Of a stretch of 64,000 bases of DNA, positions 33,853-47,808 are shown piece by piece. Origin of the DNA: Tetraselmis striata (Eukaryota > Chlorophyta > Chlorodendrophyceae > Chlorodendrales > Chlorodendraceae); NCBI GenBank assembly GCA_006384855.1, contig VCJN01002849.1, positions 62,001 through 126,000 on the forward strand, read 5' to 3'. A program made the position numbers and the translations under genes. Positions within the stretch are counted from its first letter, which is position 1; each line of letters starts with the position of its first letter. The notes beneath the pieces were generated by a model that was given only the letters and a program-made list of their open reading frames with translations, was not told the DNA's origin and ran no database searches.

Positions 33853-35346
33853 CATGGGCCGCCTTCTCGGCGAGGAAACGACATCTGCAGTAATGTTAGC
33901 ACCACCGCCAATGCGAAGGTTGAAGCTGCACAGTGAGCCGGTTCAGTATGGCGGCACATGCCAATCGTGCGATACCGAGTAAACTCCTCCAGTGAGCAGG
34001 GATGGGACTCGGCAGCCAGGATGCTGTGGTCCACTTCTCACCAACGCGGAGCTTCTCAGTATTACACACATCGTGCCAAAGATTGCGGGCTGGCATCTCG
34101 CACATGCAGTGCTATCAGCCCAGAAGAAACTAATAGTTTTCATGGAAATTAACACGTTTTGCTCCCAAGCTCCAGTCTCAAACTCTGATGCTCATATGTT
34201 TGAATGTATGGTGTCGCCGCATCAGGCATCTCTGTCTTCTACCCACGTGAGACGTGCAGGCAACTCCAGCCTGCTTCATTTTTCTCCTTCATTTTTTCAG
34301 CGTAGCTGCCATTGCATCAGGTTGTTCTGCTGTAGCCAATTCTAACTCATGTAGATGTTTCACTGAACAAATGCGAGTTTGAATGAGGATCTAATGGATT
34401 TTGCAAGGGGCAGTATACTACCATGCCGATAGGCTGGTGGGTTGCCATCATCACAGCTGCGGGCACTGATAGTCTTACTCAATCAGCGCCAGTGCGTGCA
34501 AAGCATGGCCTCGCGCTGTGGAGTCGGCATAATGCGGTACAAGTGCTCAGACTGCATCATCTTGTGGAGATGCTGTTGCGGCGGTATGCGGCAGCAGTGC
34601 GCGCTACACCATCAGGGCTACGAGTAGTACTGCGCACCAATACAGCCGAGTGTACTCTTGGTTATACCTGTGATGTCGCCGGCAACTCCCAGGAGGGGGG
34701 GGGGGGGGAGGGCGGGGTCAGCAACAATAAAAATTAACAGTCAACCGGTGAGTAACAGAGAGTAGTTATTGACTGGTGACTTTCTGGATGTCAATGCGCA
34801 AATGTACAACTGATTTCCACCGCAACAACTATATGGCCTGTTTGAGCTTCAAATGGGGTATTCAGTTCATCACCAATGCCAATAAAGTACATGTATTTTC
34901 TGTCCGTATAGTTTACATTTCAATCACCGCTGGGCAACAGTAAGACATCACCATCACAGTCAATTCAATGCTAAGCATACATCAATTGTATGCATCAAAT
35001 GCCCGGCCGTCTGTGTTGCTAAAATGCCCAGAAACGCGGGCATGGCACAGCCCTATCCTAGGGCTGAGAAAAGGCCTACAAAATGACAAGGGATTTTAAA
35101 CTTAATGGTCAGCTGGCGCAAAGGCAGAAGATGGACTCCCCTCGTTGTGCGGGTGCGTCATGTAGCAAGGCTGTCGCATGCTGTCGCTAGCGCCGCTGGA
35201 CATCGGGAAGTCCAAGCGATACCCGGTGCGCATATTATTGCGAGTACCGGTAGCTAACATTCGAACTAGCATAATAAGACGGCAGCATACATGCGAGTAC
35301 CCGTACCAAAATATCGGTACTCGTACCCGTACGCAACGCGCGGATA
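33853..35346. other. Intergenic, no gene seen
   Basis: Holds a 14-base poly(G) run at 34695-34708, and CCCGTAC/GTACCGG clusters near 35240-35335 just before the next mobile element. No coding content is recognised. Confidence 0.5.
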
Positions 35347-36399
35347 TGATCTAATCTACCCGTAGTTTATGGGGTTTGCTCCTTTCCTATCCGCTTTTCC
35401 GACTACCGGCTGCTGCTTTGTTGGTACGGTTTACTAGTTCACCCGTTGTTGCGCCCTTTTGGGTCAGCATGACGAGTAGACATAAAAGCAACCGTAACAT
35501 TTGAGCCTGCCATCTTCCGGACTTCCGGTTTCGCTGTGTTACACACAGCGAATAACTGTCTTGTAACCTATTGCAAGCAAGGTCACAGGTTGTTTCAAGA
35601 CAACACACGGCTCACCAAGCATCCGCGTGCGTAATTCTCATCCGTGCGTCCGTGCGTCACCATGCCAGATGGAGAAGAATCCGTCGCCGAGCCAGCGCTC
35701 GAATCGCTACAAGAAGACATGCATGCCCAGTCTACATCGTTGCGAGAGCTCACAAGCATCGACGTTGGCCCCATTGACAGCTTGTGAACGTGTTGTTGAT
35801 GGAGACGGAGCACATGCCTATGGATATGGGCAGCGCGTTTCGGGAGAGCCGACATGCAACATGGGAGCGCTAGCTGCAGTGCGCCCCGATGCTAGAGCTA
35901 GCCCAGGGCGGCCGTGGCGAAGCAAAATCCACGAGTGACGAGGACGACTACGTCGCGGTGCCAAAACTACTGCAACGAGCAGAGCATGGTTACGAAGACG
36001 TTCGACTGGTCAGCGGAGCGGATGGGCTTTTCCCGTTGTGTAGCGACCCAACGAACGACTACCTCAAGCAAGCTAGCATGCGCCTGCCAGCTCAAGAGGA
36101 CGAGTGCCTTGTTTGGATGACGTGTTTTGGGCCCCACATGGATAGATGCTCTTTTCGTGGCCCTCGACAAGCTGCCACCTTACGCCCCTGTTGCTAATCA
36201 AGACTTCATCCCTACCTCGCGCGCGCCCGGAATGACGCCGAAGCCATCGACAAGGTGTATCGCTTTCGTCTAGTCTAGAGGCTCAACGAGATCTAGCATG
36301 TGCACGGTCACCAAGGTGTGATGCACGTACTTCGGGCCAAGCATTTCCAGCACGCAGCCGAGCATTTGGGCTTTGCGATTTTCGGGGACCTGATGAAGG

Positions 36400-36904
36400 A
36401 TGCGACAGTCTCACCAGCTTAGAAATTGTGGAAAAGTAAGCAGCAAAGGTGGTGTGCAATGGTGTTGCAAGGACGAGAGACTTCAGTGTTTTGAGAATAA
36501 TACAAGTACGATTGGTTACAAGGTTGCCACCACCCGATGTTATACATACTATGGCTGGCATCGGCACTGGTTGTCTGACCATGCCGACCTTTAGCAGCAC
36601 GCTCACTGCAAAGAGCATCACCTGGGGAGTCGAACAGAAGGCAAAATATCTGCCTCGTTATAGTATGGCATTACTCAGTATATTGTATGGCACTGACAAA
36701 TACCGAGCATATTCAGACCTTGGGCGGTATGCAATACTACTCGTCAAGTGTACAAGGCGCGCGTCGTGCGCCCTCTTACTACTACCTTATGTACCCGTAC
36801 CCGTAGAATGATACTACATCTATCATCCTGCGATACTGGTACGTACCCGTACAATATTATGCCAAAGATAGTGCAGGATGAGTTACACGATATTATGACT
36901 GTCA
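36400..36904. mobile_element. Possible MITE inserted in the gag remains
   Basis: About 500 AT-richer bases interrupt sequence that is continuous in the other gag copies. The edges carry GACAGTC and GACTGTC (a 7-base inverted repeat), flanked by AAGGAT and AAGGAC, a possible imperfect target duplication. No coding content. Confidence 0.4.
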
Positions 36905-38878
36905 CAAGGACTACGAGCGTCGGTCTTCGATGCGACGGTCGCCAACAGCGCGAAGGCTACCGCTACCGCTCGAGTGGCGGCGGCGCTCACTGGACGCGGG
37001 CGTGAACCTTCTTTGGTGCGGCTCTTCTTACAGCTACAACCGAGTGCGGCTCAACCATCCGCACACATGCACGTGGCGGCTCATCCATCCGCCTCCAATA
37101 CCATTCCATCTATCACTGCGTCCGTTGGTTGTCACACTACGTGTTATAACTAGTTCGCAACGACCATCTTTCGCGCGTCTACATTTCGCGCGGGAGAGGC
37201 GCTACGTGCGCGACGGGCGCACGCGGGGCGGCCCGCCTACCTAAACATTCCCATGCAAACCCGTACTGGTGCCCTCACTAACCCGTCAAGCAATTACCGG
37301 CGAACCGCCAACGGCCTTCCCGGCGCGGCCGAATATTTTGCTGAAATGAACCGGCCCCCAATTACTCTGTCGGTTAAAGCGTCGTAGTTACGTAATTGAT
37401 GAGCCCGAAGCTGTCGCCCCATACATGGGCTGATGCTTCACTCCGATCCCGTCTACGGGAAGCGTTCGGCTCGGACGAGTTGGGGCAACGGGCCCTCGAT
37501 CTACTCTCCAGCTCCCTCACCGCCCACACGCTCAAGAGCTACGCCGGCAAGCTGCCCAAGTTCGCGTAGTTCTGCCACGACTCCGAAAACGCCAGCCTGC
37601 TTTCGTCTGGTACGTCGCTTGCATTGGTGAGCGGGGCCACACTGGGGCTAAGTCGTTATTACAACCCTACATGTTAGCAATCAACACGTTATTCGATCTA
37701 AACAACATCGACCCCATCGCTTAGAACAGCATGCACCTTACCGCCGCGCATCGCGGCTTGCTCCTAAGGCAACGCCGCATGGAGGCTGCCCCTTTACGAA
37801 TCCCATACATGGCATGCTGATGTCACGTACAACTTCGTACAACGTCGAGAGGGCCGAGCCAGTATTGTGTCTGCTAACCCCCCCCCCCACCCCCCCCCCC
37901 CCCCCCCCGAGGACAAGTACGACTTCCGAGCCCTCATGTCATCGGTTGTCAACTACATGCTCTTTGGACTTATTAACGTGTCCTGCCGAGTGGCGAGTGC
38001 GGGACGTGCATGTTGCTTCCTACAACATCATCATGCAGGTGTATACCGAGAAAAGGGACGCGCCGGACGGCGCGGCTCCAACGACCTAAGCGTGCTACTC
38101 CTTCCCGTGTCGGAACACCCCAGCGTCGCCGGTGTCCTACACAACTTTATTGACAACGTCCAGTTTGCCCCTGGTCCCTGCTGCCTTGGCCAAGACAAAC
38201 TTCTGGGCAGTCACCTCGAGCGCGCGATCATCCAAGTCTTTGACTGTCGCTACAATGTCGGACTTGCTATGTACGGCCGCTCGTCTCGTCGGTGCTGCCC
38301 CTCCCGCCGACTCATCCTGGAGCTCTTTAGCTTTTGCAAAAGTGCATCCTGCTAACGCCATCGGAGTCCCGATGTCCCACATTCGCCACTAGGGCGGTTG
38401 GATGGGCCACAAACTCCAACGTCGTTATGGACTACATCGACCCCAACGTCCTCCCTTCACATGGCGCGTGGTTCTTCTTATCCGGTCACATCGCGGCCCG
38501 TCGGCACTTCAACAAGACTCCACTGCGGTGGCCTTCCCGGTGCCCCCTTCGTGACCTGGCGCTACCTCTTCTTCGTAAATTTACCGCTCTCTCCGTTCGC
38601 TCATCATTGCTTGGCAAAACCAGACTCAACTTTGAAATGATCTAAACTAGTTTATGGGGTTTCCTCCTTTCTTACCCGCTTTTTTTCCGGCTACATGTGC
38701 TGCTATGTGGTACGAATCACTTGTTCACCCGTCGCTGCAGTCTTTTTGGTGCAGCAACACGAGTAGACGGACGGACATAAAAGCAGCCGTAACACCTGAG
38801 CCTGCCATCTTCCAGTTTCGCTGTGTTACACACATCGCCCCGCCCCCCCCCCCCCCCCCCCTGACTCCGTTTTGTTTA

Positions 38879-39265
38879 GAGCTATGTTTTTGGGGTTTCC
38901 TTTTTGGCCCTTAGGGTATGTGGGTACCGACACCAGTACTGGTGCTTTAGCACGGGTGCAAAAACAATGGTGCTTCATCACATGTGTTTTGGCACTCACT
39001 AGTGCTTTAGTACTGAGAGCCGATGTACGGCACTTCGCGTGCCGCCCACTACGGCGAGAACGGCGGTCACCCCGTACCCATTAAATCTTATAAAACCATC
39101 ATCGTCCGCTAGACTGGACCACTCTCTTAGTTTTGTGCCAGCCTCCTGCCCGCACAGCCCGCCCTCCCACCCTTTTTGTGGCTCTTTGCAGCAAGTACCC
39201 CGCCCCTCATTGTAACAAAGACTGCAATCTTTTTGGCTAATCTTCCCTGCCTATCTCCCTTTGAA
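38879..39265 (+). mobile_element. Solo terminal-repeat-like insertion in the A2-B2 spacer
   Basis: The gag-YR element spacer is continuous in the 27.9 kb copy but is interrupted here by about 390 bases. The insert starts with an A-like motif (TTTTTGGGGTTTCCTTTTTG) and ends near CTATCTCCCTTTGAAATCCC. The ATCTCCCTTTGAAA and GACTGCAATC motifs resemble the end of the RT-bearing element at 5.6-5.86 kb, so it may be a solo terminal repeat of that or a related family. Confidence 0.45.
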
Positions 39266-39600
39266 ATCCCTCCAAGTTTTCACGGAACCTTCCTGCCAAT
39301 ATTTCGGCTGCGTGTAAAGCAGCCAGTGCAACAGATTTTGGCAAAACCATATTTAACCTGAAACATATATATCGGCGGCGGCGGCGGAATGGCGGCGGCG
39401 CCCAGCATCAGCGGGATTCAGTATGTTATGCACCATTATTCGTGCGCGGGCGGCGTCCGCGCCGCGCGCCTCTGCCCTCCGCGCCTGGTACTGGACGCTG
39501 CCGCCGCCACCACTTGGCCTCTCTCTTGCCTCTCCCCTCCGTCGTTGGAGCCCCACTCACCAGCCGTACGCCGGACCCAAGCAGCGCCTCGAACAGCAGG

Positions 39601-40848
39601 ATGGGTGCCGAGAAAGTCAGGTCGGTAGCTCCCCAACGTTGTCCGTTCGTCTGCACGGCTCAGCTAGCGATCCGGGCGGCGGCGACGGACCCGCTCGCTG
39701 TGCCTGCGCGGACGTGGGGCCCTGCCGGCCCGAGGGGAAAAACTTGCTGCGATGCACACACACAGGGAGCACTACGCTCTCCCGGAAATACGCAGCATAA
39801 GGCCGAGCCGCCCGACTGTCGTTTGAGGTGGAGGTTGTGCGCTTGCGAGGACCGGCAGTGGAACTGGCTGCCGCAGTGCAGGGCAGTGTGCAGCTCTGTG
39901 CAGAAACCGGAGAGCACCCGTTGTACACGTACAAGGGCTGGCCATATACGGGGCTGCAGTTGTTGGCTTTGGCAGGGATTGCCCCCCCATCCGCCGCTGT
40001 GGAAACTTTGAGGCTCGATGAGGAAAGAAGCAAGTGGGACAGCATATGTTGCATATGTCTGTAGAGGTGATGTTTTAAGCGTGGGTACACATGTGCGAGG
40101 GGACGAGCAGGTCTTTAGGGGGGGGGGGGGGGGGGTGTAATCTGCGCACTTTGGTTGCTCTTGCCCTGGCTGCTAACTCTTGCGCCCAATTTGCAAAACT
40201 TGCAGGCTTTACGTCAAGGCGCGGTGCGTGGGCTACAAGGGGTGCGTGCCCAGCCCGCCTCCTCCCCGAGGTTACTTACCGCTGCATTCACAGACCTGCC
40301 AGCGCATGGCAGGCGGTTCTTAATTCACACTGACACATGCGTACGGTCCACCAGGTCCACCACCAGCCAGTACCACCACACCTCCCTGGTGAAGATCGAG
40401 GGCGTCCAGCACAAGGACGATGTCGAGTTCTACCTGGGCAAGAAGATCGCCTTTGTGTACAAGGCCAAGACCCAGAAGAAGGGCACCTTCTACCGCTGCG
40501 TGTGGGGCAAGGTGATGCATCCTCCCCACCTCAGCCTGTGTCGTTTTAGCAGCGATGCGGCGCGTGTCTTTCAGTCCCTGCTGGTTGGCTGGTTGCTGAG
40601 GCGTTGTTCAATGATGCGCCCAGGTGATGCGCGCCCACGGATCCGCCGGTGTGGTGCGCGCCAAGTTCACCAAGAACCTGCCCTGCAGCGCTCTGGTGAG
40701 GCCCTCCCTCTCGCGGAACCCCAAAGTATTGGAAATCTCTATCTAGTGATTGGAACTACAATCAGGATGAACGCTTGCTGACGTCCGACTGGCATGTGAT
40801 CCGCAGGGCGCCACTTGCCGTGTCATGCTGTACCCCAGCCGCATTTAG
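39601..40848 (+). CDS. RPL35A: 60S ribosomal protein eL33 (L35a), five exons
   Basis: Component of the large cytosolic ribosomal subunit. Exons 39601-39620, 40206-40241, 40355-40511, 40624-40695 and 40807-40848 close in phase and give 108 aa (family about 105-117). The product reads [20 protein letters not shown], then [59 protein letters not shown] and [13 protein letters not shown], which matches the eL33 signature and C-terminus. Exon 1 is only 20 bases, with a 585-base intron 1 that holds an 18-base poly(G) tract (40118-40135). The gene begins about 240 bases past the end of a gag-YR element and converges with DPM1, 166 bases between stops. Confidence 0.95.
40118..40135. repeat. Poly(G) tract, RPL35A intron 1
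   Basis: Eighteen G on the coding strand, about 70 bases before the exon 2 acceptor. Confidence 0.9.
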
Positions 40849-41014
40849 ACTCCGCGTGCCGGCGTTGGGTGGCGATGGACTGCAGCTCGCCAGTGGCTGA
40901 TGTAATGCAGTGAACTTCTTCCCTTGCAATCCCCTGGGGCGATTTGGCTGTCCCAGGTTTTAAACTTCACCCTGCCCAATCACTCTGCACTGCACTTGTA
41001 GGGGTGGTAGAGTG

Positions 41015-42722
<1,708 letters not shown>

Positions 42723-43597
42723 GCTTCTCAGCACTTCCTGGTTCACGCTAAAGGCCGTCCAGAGTTCGCAGGTATCGGGGGATTCGGCACTGCTTCCCCA
42801 CCTGCCTGATCTGCATTTGCAGTATGCCAAAAAACCACACTCAGTTGGGCTCGTTGATCCAGCACTGCCAAGCAATCGGTATGCCAAAGGCGTCATTTTG
42901 GCGCGGTGTCTAGCAGGGCCTTGGAGAGTCTAGGCGCGCCAGACAGTACACACGCTACGAGCAAGAGAGTGACGCTGCGACTCCTTATTGCTTTCACAAG
43001 CAGACACTCGTTATGCTACGCTGGGGAACTGCAACTACGACATTGACCGCTCAGGCGACTTGCCCTGCCTATGTCAGGCCGGGTAATCGCTGGCGCTCTT
43101 CCTGTGACTGTCCAGCGTCCTTGTGCTCACTACAGGCCAGCGATCAACGCAGCCGACTGGCGCTGCTCACACGCACCGTGCAGTGTCGTGCACGCAGGCC
43201 GCTTGCCGCGAAGCGAAATGGTACGCCGCACGAGCCTCAAGACCAAATCCACCAATCCCTCCAGCAGCCTGTACACTTATCTTTCCACAGCGGCAAGTCG
43301 CACCACTCGCCCTCCAGGCTTCAGCAAACAGCGCAGCAGTGAAGTTGTTGCTTTATTCGCCGTCTGCGCACAATATGTCAGCGCTCGCCGCGGCAAGTTG
43401 CTGACGATAAATACTGCGTGCATTATCGCGACTATGAGTACCCGTACGTTTATCTTTTTATCGTACGAGTATTAATCGTGCCAGAGATGATGACATATTT
43501 ACATCGGGTAATCATGCTGTCGTAAAGCTGAGATACGAATCAATTTTATTCGGCTAAATGATTTGTAGCTCCTACTGAATACTAGGGCAATTGCGCT
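42723..43597. other. DPM1 5' flank, no other gene seen
   Basis: Short frames only. A GTACCCGTACG motif lies near 43437, and AT-rich sequence follows up to the next element. Confidence 0.5.
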
Positions 43598-46500
43598 GAT
43601 CTAAATTAGCTTATATGGGGTTTCCTCCGTCCTTTCCTAACCTCTTTTCCGGCTACTCGTGCCGGTAAGTGGTACGGGTTACTAGTGCACTCGCCGCTGC
43701 GCGAGTTCGTGTGCAGCACGAGTAGACATAAAAGCAGCCGTAAAAGCTGAGCCAGCCATCTTCCAGTTCCGCTGTGTTACTAAACACAGCGATTAACTGT
43801 CCGGTAACATGGTGCGGGCCAGGCCACATGTTGTTTCAAGACCACACCCGGCTCATTATCATCCGTGTGTAAATAATTATCATCCGTACGTCCGCGCGTC
43901 ACCATGCTAGATGAAGAAGACCCGTCGCCGGGCCGCCGACGCTCGAATAGCTAACATGCATACATACATGCCCAGTCTACATTGCTGCTCGAGCTCACAT
44001 CATCGCTGGCCCAGCTGACGGCTCATGAACGTGGTGTCGATGGAGACGGAGCACATGGCTCCGGGGAGCGCGTACGTAGCGGGACAACCGACATATGCAT
44101 GCATGCAGCGAGGGAGCCGCAGTGCGCCCCGACTTGCTATAGCTAGCCCAGGGCGGCCATGTCGGAGCAAAATCCGCTAGTGACGAGCACGACTATCTCG
44201 CGGTGCCAAAGCTACTGCAACTACGAGCAGAGCCTCGTTACGAGCAGGACGTTCGACCGGTCAGCCGAATATTATATATGCCTAGGCTTTTTCACGGTGC
44301 GTACCGACAAGACGAACGACAACCTCAAGCAGCATGACCGGCGCCTGCCGTCTCAGGAGGAGTACTTTTGGATGGCGTGTTTTGGGGCCCACATGGATGC
44401 TCTTTCGTGGCTCTCGACGAGTTGCTACCCAACGTCCCCGCGGATAATCAATACTTAACCCCCTACCTCGCGCGCCCGGAACCATGCCGACGCCATCGAC
44501 AAGGCGTTTCGTTTTCGTCTAGCCTTCCTTCGGAGGCTGAACGAGATCAAGCGTCGTGCGCACGGTGATCACGGGGTGCTAGACATGCTGCGGATTCGGC
44601 ATCCCTAGTCCACAGAAGAGCATGTGGGCTCTGTGGTTTTCGGGGACATGGTGCGCAATTACGAGCGTCGGGTCTTCGAGGCTACCGTCGATAGCAGCGC
44701 GAAAACTGCCGCCACTGCTCTGGTGGCGGCGACCCTCGCATGTCGCGGGCGTGGACGTGGACGGGGTGGCGGTCGAGGGCATTGTCGCGAAGGTCACGAG
44801 TGCACGGCGATGGGCGCCTTCCGTCGGATCGAGCTGCTGGCGCTTTGCGAGGTCACCTATCAGTGATCGCCGCACAGCGACTACCCCAAGCACCTCAACG
44901 GCGGAATGAGCGCCCCGTGTCCGGACCGGACCCCCCTACCATGCCGACTTATTTTAGACCTTCCTAGGTGCATCGCTTCTTACAGACACAACCAAGTACC
45001 GCTCAACCATCCGCCGCACGCCTGCACATGACGGTTCGTTCGACAAGCCGTCTCCCGTACCATTTCGTCATTCCGTCCGTCGGTTGTTACTCTACGGCTT
45101 TCAACTGGATCGCAACAACCATCATTCACGCGTGTATGTTACGTGCGAGAGATGTGTTGCGAGCGCGACATGCGCGCGATTGGGCCCGCCTACTTAAGCA
45201 TTGCCCTCATATACCCGTACTAGTGCCCAGACTAACCCGTCCAGCAATTACCGTCCAATTGCCGGCAACTTCAGCGCAGCGGCCGATTACTTTGCTGACA
45301 TGGGCCGGCCTCCTGTACTCCGTCGGACAAACGTCGCACTTACGTGATTGACGAGGCCGGAATTGTTCCCCCCATGCGATGGGCGGCTTCACTCCGGTCC
45401 CGTCTACTTGAAGCGTTCGGCTTTGACGAGCTGGGGCAGCAAGCCCTCGACCTCCTCTCCGGTTCCCTCACCGCCTCTCAAGAGTAGCTCTCGACGCTCA
45501 AGAGCTACGCCGGCAAGCTGCCTCAGTTCGCGTAGTTCTGCCACGACTCCGAGAACATGAGCCCACTGGAAGCGACTACTGCCACCGTCGTTCGGTACGT
45601 CGGTTGGATTGATGAGCGTTGCCACCTGAGGCTAAGCCGTTTGCAGCCCTACTTGTCAGCAATCAACACGTTCTTCGAGCTAGACACCGTCGACCTCATC
45701 GCTAAGCAACATCCCGCAGCTCATCGCCGCGCGTCGTGGCATGCTCCTCACGCAATGCTGCATGGAGGATGTTGCTTTGCGAGTCCCGTTGCATGCTGAT
45801 AAGGTTGCCTACGCTTTCGTCGAGCGAGGCGAGTTAATTGTGTATGCTCCTTCCCCCGAGTACCAGTACGACTCCCGAGCCCTCATGGCCGTCGCCGGCG
45901 GCGGTTTTCAAGTTCTCGTTCTTTGCCAGCATGGGGCTTGTTGGCGTATCCTGCTGCCGGCGAGTGCGGGATGTGCATGTCGACTCCTACAACATCACCA
46001 TGCATATGTACCGTGATAAGGGGCGTGCCGCCGGATGGCGCGGCCCCGACGACGCAAGCGTGCTACTCCTTCATGTGTCGGAGCACCCCCGTGTCGCCCG
46101 TCTCCTGCACCACTTCATCGTCAACATCCAGTCTGCCCCCTGATCCATGTTGCGTTGGCCGGGACAAACTTCTAGGCGGTCACCCCGAGCGAGCAGTCCA
46201 TATCATGGACTGCCGATACAATGTCGGACTGGCTCTCTGCGGCCCGCCTCTGTAGGAAACTCCAAAGACACTCAATCGGATGGCTACATTCCTCTCCTCC
46301 GCATATCCCGACAGTCCCTCAAACCGGCCATGTCCAACCCCAGTACCTCCCACAAACCCCGCACACAAACCCACCGTTAACATGCACGCTTCCGCAGATC
46401 TCGGTCCGTACACGACACCCCCGCTATGGCAGGGGGGGCGGGGGGGTCAATATCAAGCGGCATGGAAGGAGGACGGGGCGCGGGTGAAAAGGAGGAAGGC

Positions 46501-47343
46501 CGGAAGCTGCACCCGTAATCCCTAGGGTTCCCACAACGGTTGGATAAAGCATGTTCAAAAAGCAACTCGGCTTGGGCCGTGGAGAGCAGCAAGTTAGCAT
46601 GTTGTATATCAATTACAATTTCAGTTTCTCTACGGCCGTTCGTCTCGTCGGTGCTGCCCCTCCCGCCGGCACTTCTTGGACATTTCACATCCTTTGCAAG
46701 TAGGGTGCAACCTACGCTGCTAACGCCATCAGAGTCTCGCTGTCCTATCCATTCGCCATTAAGGCGGATGAGCCACAAACTCCGACGTCGTTCTAGACTA
46801 TACCGACCCTGGCTAACGTCCTCCCTTCATCTGGCGCGTGGTTCTTCTTCGGCCACATTGCGCCCCTCCGCCACTCCCAAGTTCAACAAGACTCCGAAGC
46901 AATGGCCTTGATTCCCCGTGCCCCCTTCATGACCCGGCGCTCCCCTTGCTTCGTCAATCTGCCGCTCTCTTCGTTCGTTCTTCACTGGCGAAACCAGACT
47001 CTTGAAATGTTCTAAACTAGTTTATGGGGTCTCCTCTTTTCCAAACCGGTTTCCGGCTACATGCATGCATGCGCTGCAAAGTGGTACGTATTACTAGATC
47101 ACCCGCAGCTGCGCCCGTTCGTGTGCAACACGAGTAGGCATAGAAGCAGCCGCAACACCTGCTGAGCCTGCCATCTTCCAGTTTCGCTGTGTTGCACGCA
47201 GCCCCCCCCCACCCCCCCACACACACACACCTTTTGACTCCGTTTTCCCTGCGCGCTTTCACTTAACCTACATGCCAAAACAAAACTTTTCATCGCGTAA
47301 CAGAGTCTGTGCGACCTTTTCGGCATAACCAGACTCTTGAAAT
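43598..47343 (+). mobile_element. Decayed gag-YR element, third copy, with a retroposon insertion
   Basis: A1 about 43598-43791, gag remains about 43900-44870, YR remains about 44970-46980, B1 46986-47007, A2 about 47008-47200, B2 about 47321-47343. Many breaks, so it is an old copy. There is no RT between gag and YR. YR is interrupted by a 3'-tailed insertion at 46245-46626. The A2-B2 spacer contains a C-rich/CA-repeat stretch (about 47203-47230). Confidence 0.8.
46245..46626 (+). mobile_element. Short non-LTR retroposon insertion in the YR remains
   Basis: About 382 bases absent from the other YR copies. The flanks TCTCTGCGGCC and TCTCTACGGCC form an 11-base target duplication with one mismatch. 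The 3' end reads CAATTACAATTTCAGTTT, close to the (CAATTT)n tail at 3066-3093. These are the marks of target-primed insertion of a SINE or a 5'-truncated LINE. Confidence 0.65.
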
Positions 47344-47808
47344 AATGTGCTGATCATGATGAGGTACCCGGGAGCGCGCGCCTTGCGCGCACATATTAAG
47401 CAGTAGTTATTTTGCGCGGCTGCCCGCCCGCCCGCCCGCGCCCGCGTTTGCACGGGCATGCGCGCCAGCTCCCCAGCCGCCACATGTGGCAGCGAAACAT
47501 GCACATGCTGCCAACAGAGGTCCCACCCCCAACCCACAGCCCACCCACGTGTGGCAGGACCGGGCGCGCGTACTGGCGCACGTCTCTGAATCGAGCTGCC
47601 TCAACCTTGCACGACCTTGTTGCTGCGCCGAAGAGCGGCCCGCCCTTTTTTGCGGCGGGGGGCTGTTATCGTAGGGCCGACTGCGGCCAGCTTGAGTAAT
47701 ACCCGTCGGGGCGGCCCGGGCGCCTTTCATCCCCCGCCGAGCTGCTGGGCGAAGCAGTGGCAGCCACAAAGGGGAAATTCTCGCCGCTGAGGCGTCAACA
47801 GAGTCGCC
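47344..47808. other. PF16 5' flank
   Basis: Contains a CCGC repeat (CCCGCCCGCCCGCCCGC, about 47425-47442) and GC-rich leader-like sequence. No TATA box is obvious. Confidence 0.4.

Larger units (their letters stand above)
35347..39364 (+). mobile_element. Decayed gag-YR element, second copy, with two insertions
   Basis: Same layout as the 27.9-31.1 kb element: A1 about 35347-35550, gag remains about 35660-37000, YR remains about 37030-38600, B1 38612-38637, A2 about 38638-38835, B2 about 39339-39364. There is again no RT between gag and YR. The copy is broken in many places and clearly older. One insertion interrupts gag (about 36400-36904) and another interrupts the A2-B2 spacer (about 38879-39265). 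Confidence 0.8.

Noticed and set aside
39389-39430. Upstream ATG with MAAAPSISG reading
   Set aside because: It does not splice in phase to the eL33 exons, and the protein is complete without it.
39828-40064. 78-codon frame inside RPL35A intron 1
   Set aside because: No recognisable family and no splice context; likely chance.
40155-40781. 208-codon frame covering RPL35A exons 2-4
   Set aside because: It reads through introns; the spliced five-exon model matches eL33 end to end.
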